A stretch of DNA of 8,051 nucleotides from Propionibacterium sp. Lineage in GTDB: Bacteria; Actinomycetota; Actinomycetes; Actinomycetales; Actinomycetaceae. The stretch spans positions 1 to 8,051 of the forward strand of contig JAKECL010000061.1 of assembly GCA_030460725.1 (NCBI GenBank), written 5' to 3'. A model generated the notes under the pieces. That model was not told the origin of the DNA. It saw only the letters and a program-made list of their open reading frames with translations, and did not search any database. Shown piece by piece: positions 7,341 through 8,051 of the stretch (the first letter of the stretch is position 1; each line of letters opens with the position of its first letter). The position numbers were made by a program, and so were the translations under genes.

Positions 7341-7377
7341 TGACCCTTGGTCACGTTCCGACACTGGACCGTGACCA
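7341..7377. promoter_or_regulatory. Candidate operator: clustered TGACC/GGTCA half-sites
   Basis: TGGTCACG at 7348-7355 is an exact inverted match of CGTGACCA at 7370-7377, with a 14-base spacer. A second, overlapping palindrome TGACC-CTT-GGTCA lies at 7341-7353. Together there are three GGTCA/TGACC half-sites 30 to 66 bases upstream of the membrane-protein start, a typical place for a repressor or activator of a catabolic operon. No regulator gene lies in the window, so the binding protein is unknown. Confidence 0.4.
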
Positions 7378-7392
7378 TGGCCTCCATCTGGG

Positions 7393-7413
7393 CCCGGGTC
7401 TGATGGACCCGGG
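7393..7413 (-). repeat. 8-bp inverted repeat with 5-base loop
   Basis: CCCGGGTC at 7393-7400 pairs perfectly with GACCCGGG at 7406-7413 around the loop TGATG. It could be a compact RNA hairpin in the leader of the membrane-protein transcript or part of the termination region of the isomerase gene. No U-run follows on the minus strand. Confidence 0.45.
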
Positions 7414-7455
7414 AAGAGTGGAACCGCGCGGGGGATCCGACGCACCGCAGGTTCC

Positions 7456-7483
7456 GGGGACGGACCAATGGGTGTCCGTCCCC
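7456..7483 (-). terminator. 10-bp hairpin downstream of the isomerase gene
   Basis: GGGGACGGAC at 7456-7465 is exactly complementary to GTCCGTCCCC at 7474-7483, with an 8-base loop. On the minus strand it begins about 57 bases after the isomerase stop codon. It is the most plausible terminator or processing hairpin for that gene, although it lacks a U-run. Confidence 0.45.
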
Positions 7484-7539
7484 ACCGGGCCTCATGTGCC
7501 GCTTCGCTGGGATCCGCACGAAGGGCCCGGGAAATCAGT

Positions 7540-8031
7540 TCAGCAAGCGGAGTCTTCCCCCGCGCTGCTGGATTCCTGCGCACCCTCGTAGCTCTTGATC
7601 AGATCGACATTGGCCTTGGAGTGCGACGAGGGATCGAAGGTGTAGTCCAGGAACTCCCGGGCCAGTCGACGGGCGAGTTCGCGTCCGATGACCCTCTCCC
7701 CCAGGCACAGGACCTGGGCGTCATTGGACAGCACCAGGCGCTCCACGGAGAAGCTGTCGTGGGCCGTGCATGCGCGGATGCCCGCGACCTTGTTCGCCGA
7801 GATGGCCATTCCCATCCCGGTTCCGCAGATGAAGATCCCGCGGTCGGCCTTCCCCTCCGCGATCGCCCGTGCCCCGGCGACCCCCTTGTGGGGGTAGGCG
7901 ATCTTCTCGCCGGGAACGATGCCGACGTCGATGATCTCGTCAACCCGAGGATCTGCCTCGAGATCCGCCTTGATGGTCTCCTTGTACCCCACGCCAGCTT
8001 CATCGGCAGCGAGGACGATTCTGAACCCCAT
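7540..8031 (-). CDS. rpiB: RpiB/LacAB-family sugar-phosphate isomerase
   Basis: Cytosolic aldose-ketose phosphate isomerase of the RpiB/LacAB family, 163 residues, about the usual length plus a serine-rich polar tail (150-163). The family core is clear: VLAADEAG (6-13), FICGTGMGMAISANK (67-81) with the catalytic-base cysteine C69, AGIRACTAHDSFS (83-95), and SNDAQVLCLGERVIG (102-116). Two residues differ from classical ribose-5-phosphate isomerase B: the DH of the DHAG motif is DE (E11), and the HND motif is SND (S102). Both lost residues are histidines tied to furanose ring opening. As I recall, the same positions are non-histidine in the EryI/DerI tetrulose-phosphate isomerases, so D-erythrulose 4-phosphate to D-erythrose 4-phosphate is a good candidate reaction; ribulose 5-phosphate to ribose 5-phosphate remains possible. 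The ATG at 8031 has a strong GGAGGAG immediately upstream. The gene is 228 bp before the membrane-protein gene. Confidence 0.92.
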   Translation of the reverse strand: MGFRIVLAADEAGVGYKETIKADLEADPRVDEIIDVGIVPGEKIAYPHKGVAGARAIAEGKADRGIFICGTGMGMAISANKVAGIRACTAHDSFSVERLVLSNDAQVLCLGERVIGRELARRLAREFLDYTFDPSSHSKANVDLIKSYEGAQESSSAGEDSAC

Positions 8032-8040
8032 GTCTCCTCC
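8032..8040 (-). promoter_or_regulatory. Strong ribosome binding site of the isomerase gene
   Basis: On the minus strand GGAGGAGAC runs directly into the ATG at 8031, placing the Shine-Dalgarno core very close to the start codon. It supports this start. Only 20 bases of upstream DNA are in the window, so the promoter is not visible. Confidence 0.7.
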
Positions 8041-8051
8041 AGACAGTCGTT

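Larger units (their letters stand above)
7312..7539. promoter_or_regulatory. 228-bp intergenic region, probable promoter/operator of the operon
   Basis: No gene is supported here. The region separates the isomerase from the five downstream genes and is far longer than the gaps between the membrane-protein, phosphatase, kinase and dehydrogenase genes. It contains three separate perfect inverted repeats (7348-7377, 7393-7413, 7456-7483). I could not pick a convincing -35/-10 pair on the minus strand. A rightward-frame open stretch and a longer minus-strand frame crossing it look like shadows rich in arginine and proline. Confidence 0.5.

Noticed and set aside
6203..7519. 438-codon open frame on the minus strand in another frame
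   Set aside because: It overlaps the membrane-protein gene almost completely, is arginine- and histidine-rich with no hydrophobic pattern, and crosses the intergenic hairpins.
140..8031. Sulfoquinovose transketolase (sulfo-TK) or apiose-type pathway
   Set aside because: Those pathways use split transketolase subunits and other partner enzymes; here the transketolase is a single full-length protein and no matching partner is present.
1..8051. CRISPR arrays, tRNA or rRNA genes, insertion sequences, phage or defence genes
   Set aside because: No regularly spaced repeats, tRNA-like folds, transposase motifs or terminal inverted repeats were seen; all six genes belong to carbohydrate metabolism or are the associated membrane protein.

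Overview
The window is high-GC DNA with a coding style typical of an actinobacterium: strong G/C at third codon positions, long spurious open frames on the opposite strand, and GGAGG or AAGGA ribosome binding sites. The species cannot be fixed from the sequence. All six convincing genes lie on the minus strand, so the cluster is read from the right edge to the left.

In transcription order the genes are: an RpiB/LacAB-family sugar-phosphate isomerase (8031-7540); a 228-bp gap with three inverted repeats; an unrecognised 359-residue polytopic membrane protein (7311-6232); a HAD-IIA (NagD/AraL-type) sugar-phosphate phosphatase (6182-5325); an FGGY carbohydrate kinase (5293-3734); an AraM-type glycerol-1-phosphate dehydrogenase family protein (3720-2356); a 143-bp gap with a perfect 12-bp hairpin; and a full-length transketolase (2212-140). 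A GC-rich terminator-like hairpin (81-131) closes the set. The four genes from the membrane protein to the dehydrogenase are separated by only 13 to 49 bp and look like one operon. The isomerase and transketolase flank it in the same direction and may be co-transcribed or separately tuned.

The genes make sense together as a route that brings in a polyol or ketose, phosphorylates it, oxidises or reduces the phosphate ester, isomerises the ketose phosphate to an aldose phosphate, and passes it to central metabolism through transketolase. The isomerase lacks both histidines that RpiB uses to open furanose rings. That fits a substrate that cannot cyclise, such as erythrulose 4-phosphate/erythrose 4-phosphate, and erythrose 4-phosphate is a direct transketolase substrate. 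My preferred reading is therefore a tetritol or tetrulose (for example erythritol) catabolic cluster; a pentitol or pentulose route such as ribitol is the main alternative. No ABC, MFS or PTS transporter is present. The unrecognised membrane protein, which appears to be built from two similar five-helix halves, is the natural candidate for the transporter and is the most novel item here. Substrate assignments are inference.
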